The translations under genes and the position numbers were made by a program. From Gemmataceae bacterium (lineage in GTDB: Bacteria > Planctomycetota > Planctomycetia > Gemmatales > Gemmataceae), in assembly GCA_003136315.1 (NCBI GenBank), contig PLDW01000322.1, forward strand, positions 41,741 through 83,269: 41,529 nt of DNA, read 5' to 3'. The notes below the pieces were generated by a model that made no database searches, was not told where the DNA came from, and saw nothing but the letters and a program-made list of their open reading frames with translations. Below, in pieces: positions 40,114 to 41,529 of the stretch (its first letter is position 1; the number at the start of each line of letters is the position of its first letter).

Positions 40114-41466
40114 ATGGCGAACCGCAGCGACCCCCTCCACCTGCTCGTGATTGATGACGAGACCAGTCTCCGTCGGACTCTCCGCACCGCACTGGAGAGC
40201 ATGGGCCATCGTGTGGCCGAGGCCGCGAACGGTCGGCAGGCGATCGACACCCTCCGCCGACAGCCATTCGACCTCGCTTTCCTCGACCAACGGCTCGGTG
40301 TCGAGAAGGGCCTGGAGCTGTTGCCCGAGTTGTTGACGGCCCGCCCCGGGTTGCACGTTGTCATTGTGACCGCCTATGCCAGCCTCGACTCGGCGATCGA
40401 GGCCATGAGGAAGGGAGCATTCGATTACCTGCCGAAGCCATTCACCCCGGACCACCTCCGTGTGGTGCTCGACCGGTCCGCCCTCGTCCGTGGGCTGAGC
40501 AACCGCGTTGCTGCTCTGGAGGAGCAGGTCAAGCAACTCGCCCCGGATGTGGAACTTGAGACACGCGAACCGGCATTGCAGAAGGTGCTCGACATCGCCT
40601 TTCAGGTCGCCCCCACAGATGCAACGATCCTGCTCCGGGGAGAGAGCGGGACCGGGAAGGGGGTTCTCGCCCGGGCCATGCACGCCCGAAGTCAGCGGGC
40701 CAACCGCCCGTTCGTCACCGTCCACTGTCCGAGCCTGTCGGCCGAGTTGCTGGAGAGCGACCTGTTCGGCCATGTTCGGGGGTCGTTCACCGGAGCCGTC
40801 CGAGACGCAACGGGAAAGGTTGAGACGGCCGACGGCGGGACACTGTTTCTGGACGAAGTCGCGGATCTCCCGGTTGCCCTCCAGGCAAAGCTCCTACGGC
40901 TGGTGCAGGACAAGACCTACGAGCGGGTCGGAGAGCCGACCCCGCGAGTTGCCGATGTCCGGATCATGGCTGCCACCAACCGGGATCTGGAGGCCGAGGT
41001 TCGGGCCGGAAGGTTCCGTGAGGATCTATTCTACCGACTCAACGTGATCGAGGTGACAGTCCCACCACTTCGCCAGCGGCGGACGGACGTTCTCCCACTC
41101 GCCCGGCACTTGCTCGGGTTCTTTCAACGGCAAGCTGGCAAAATGGTAACGGGCTTCACGCCCGACGCGGAGGCGGCCCTTCAGGCATACCCCTGGCCCG
41201 GGAATGTCCGGGAGCTACGCAACGCGGTCGAGCGGGGCGTGATCTTGACCCGGGCGCCAGTGGTCGGGGTGGAACACCTTCCCGGCCAGTTGACCGCAGC
41301 AAGTACGGCGAAGATCGAGGTCGGTGGCCCGGTCACCCTGGAGGATCTGGAGGCCGAGCACATTCGCCGGATCCTGGCGGTGGCACCTTCGCTCGATGAG
41401 GCCGCCCTCGTCCTTGGGATCGATCCGAGTACCCTTTACCGGAAGCGGAAACGGGCGGGGCTGTAG
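40114..41466 (+). CDS. NtrC-family sigma-54-dependent response regulator
   Basis: The 450-residue protein has a receiver domain (VIDDETSL; phosphoacceptor Asp58 in FLDQRLG; Lys in LPKPFTP) and an AAA+ domain with Walker A GESGTGKG (176-183) and Walker B GTLFLDEVADL. The sigma-54-contacting loop reads GSFTGA (223-228), not GAFTGA. A short C-terminal Fis-type helix-turn-helix follows (AALVLGIDPSTLYRKRKRAG). ATG 40114 is preferred over the TTG at 40096 because family resemblance begins there. It is divergent from the kdp operon, and no KdpE-type OmpR-like regulator is seen. A role as the Kdp activator is inferred from position, the sigma-54-like promoter and the phased repeats. Its cognate kinase may lie beyond the right edge. 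Confidence 0.93.
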   Translation: MANRSDPLHLLVIDDETSLRRTLRTALESMGHRVAEAANGRQAIDTLRRQPFDLAFLDQRLGVEKGLELLPELLTARPGLHVVIVTAYASLDSAIEAMRKGAFDYLPKPFTPDHLRVVLDRSALVRGLSNRVAALEEQVKQLAPDVELETREPALQKVLDIAFQVAPTDATILLRGESGTGKGVLARAMHARSQRANRPFVTVHCPSLSAELLESDLFGHVRGSFTGAVRDATGKVETADGGTLFLDEVADLPVALQAKLLRLVQDKTYERVGEPTPRVADVRIMAATNRDLEAEVRAGRFREDLFYRLNVIEVTVPPLRQRRTDVLPLARHLLGFFQRQAGKMVTGFTPDAEAALQAYPWPGNVRELRNAVERGVILTRAPVVGVEHLPGQLTAASTAKIEVGGPVTLEDLEAEHIRRILAVAPSLDEAALVLGIDPSTLYRKRKRAGL

Positions 41467-41529
41467 CTCGGCCCAAGTCGAAATGACCCTTGAAGGGTAA
41501 CAGCGATTAGGCGGGGGGCAAGAGATAAT

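Noticed and set aside
1..41529. CRISPR arrays, rRNA or tRNA genes
   Set aside because: No regularly spaced direct repeats with unique spacers and no rRNA or tRNA signatures were found by eye on either strand.

Overview
The window looks like a planctomycete chromosome, most likely a Gemmata-type organism (family Gemmataceae). This is inferred from the high GC content, an EF-G paralogue outside any ribosomal operon, a secreted WD40 multi-propeller protein, a serine protease with an N-terminal zinc ribbon and one membrane span, a long-form KdpC, and many GC-rich palindromic repeats between genes. No database search was possible, so family names rest on motifs read from the translations.

Layout. 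0.1-9.8 kb: the end of an ATP synthase operon (atpC), a stand-alone RNA ligase-type nucleotidyltransferase, a 21-unit WD40 protein, an ABC-2 exporter (ATPase plus permease) and an EF-G paralogue. 10.0-10.7 kb: a small gene graveyard holding an IS4-type transposase N-terminus fused to an Hsp20 C-terminus, then a frameshifted BON-domain gene. 10.7-15.7 kb: a tightly coupled minus-strand signalling operon. In order of transcription it encodes a frameshifted receiver, a protoglobin histidine kinase, a double receiver, a receiver-kinase hybrid and an NtrC-type sigma-54 activator. 16.1-18.9 kb: a DevBCA-type exporter operon. 19.6-26.3 kb: a Tat-exported sulfite-oxidase-family enzyme, a SrpA-like catalase, a membrane-anchored trypsin-like protease and a polytopic GT-C-like membrane protein.

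26.4-31.1 kb is an accessory, partly AT-rich island: an IS4/Tn5-type insertion sequence, a secreted beta-rich protein, two tiny zinc-ribbon membrane proteins, and repeated fragments of the 3' end of comEC. The intact comEC lies beside it (31.07-33.6 kb). The fragments break at the same codon, right after the HxDxDHFNGL stretch, and foreign DNA starts at that point in both partial copies. In one copy the comEC sequence resumes on the far side. This is the most unusual structure in the window.

33.9-41.5 kb: the high-affinity potassium pump operon kdpFABC on the minus strand, preceded by a 31-residue membrane protein and with palindromic repeats in every intergenic gap. Divergent from it is a second NtrC-type activator. 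A sigma-54-like promoter and three helically phased repeats lie between them. This suggests that Kdp is controlled here by a sigma-54 activator, not by the usual KdpDE pair.
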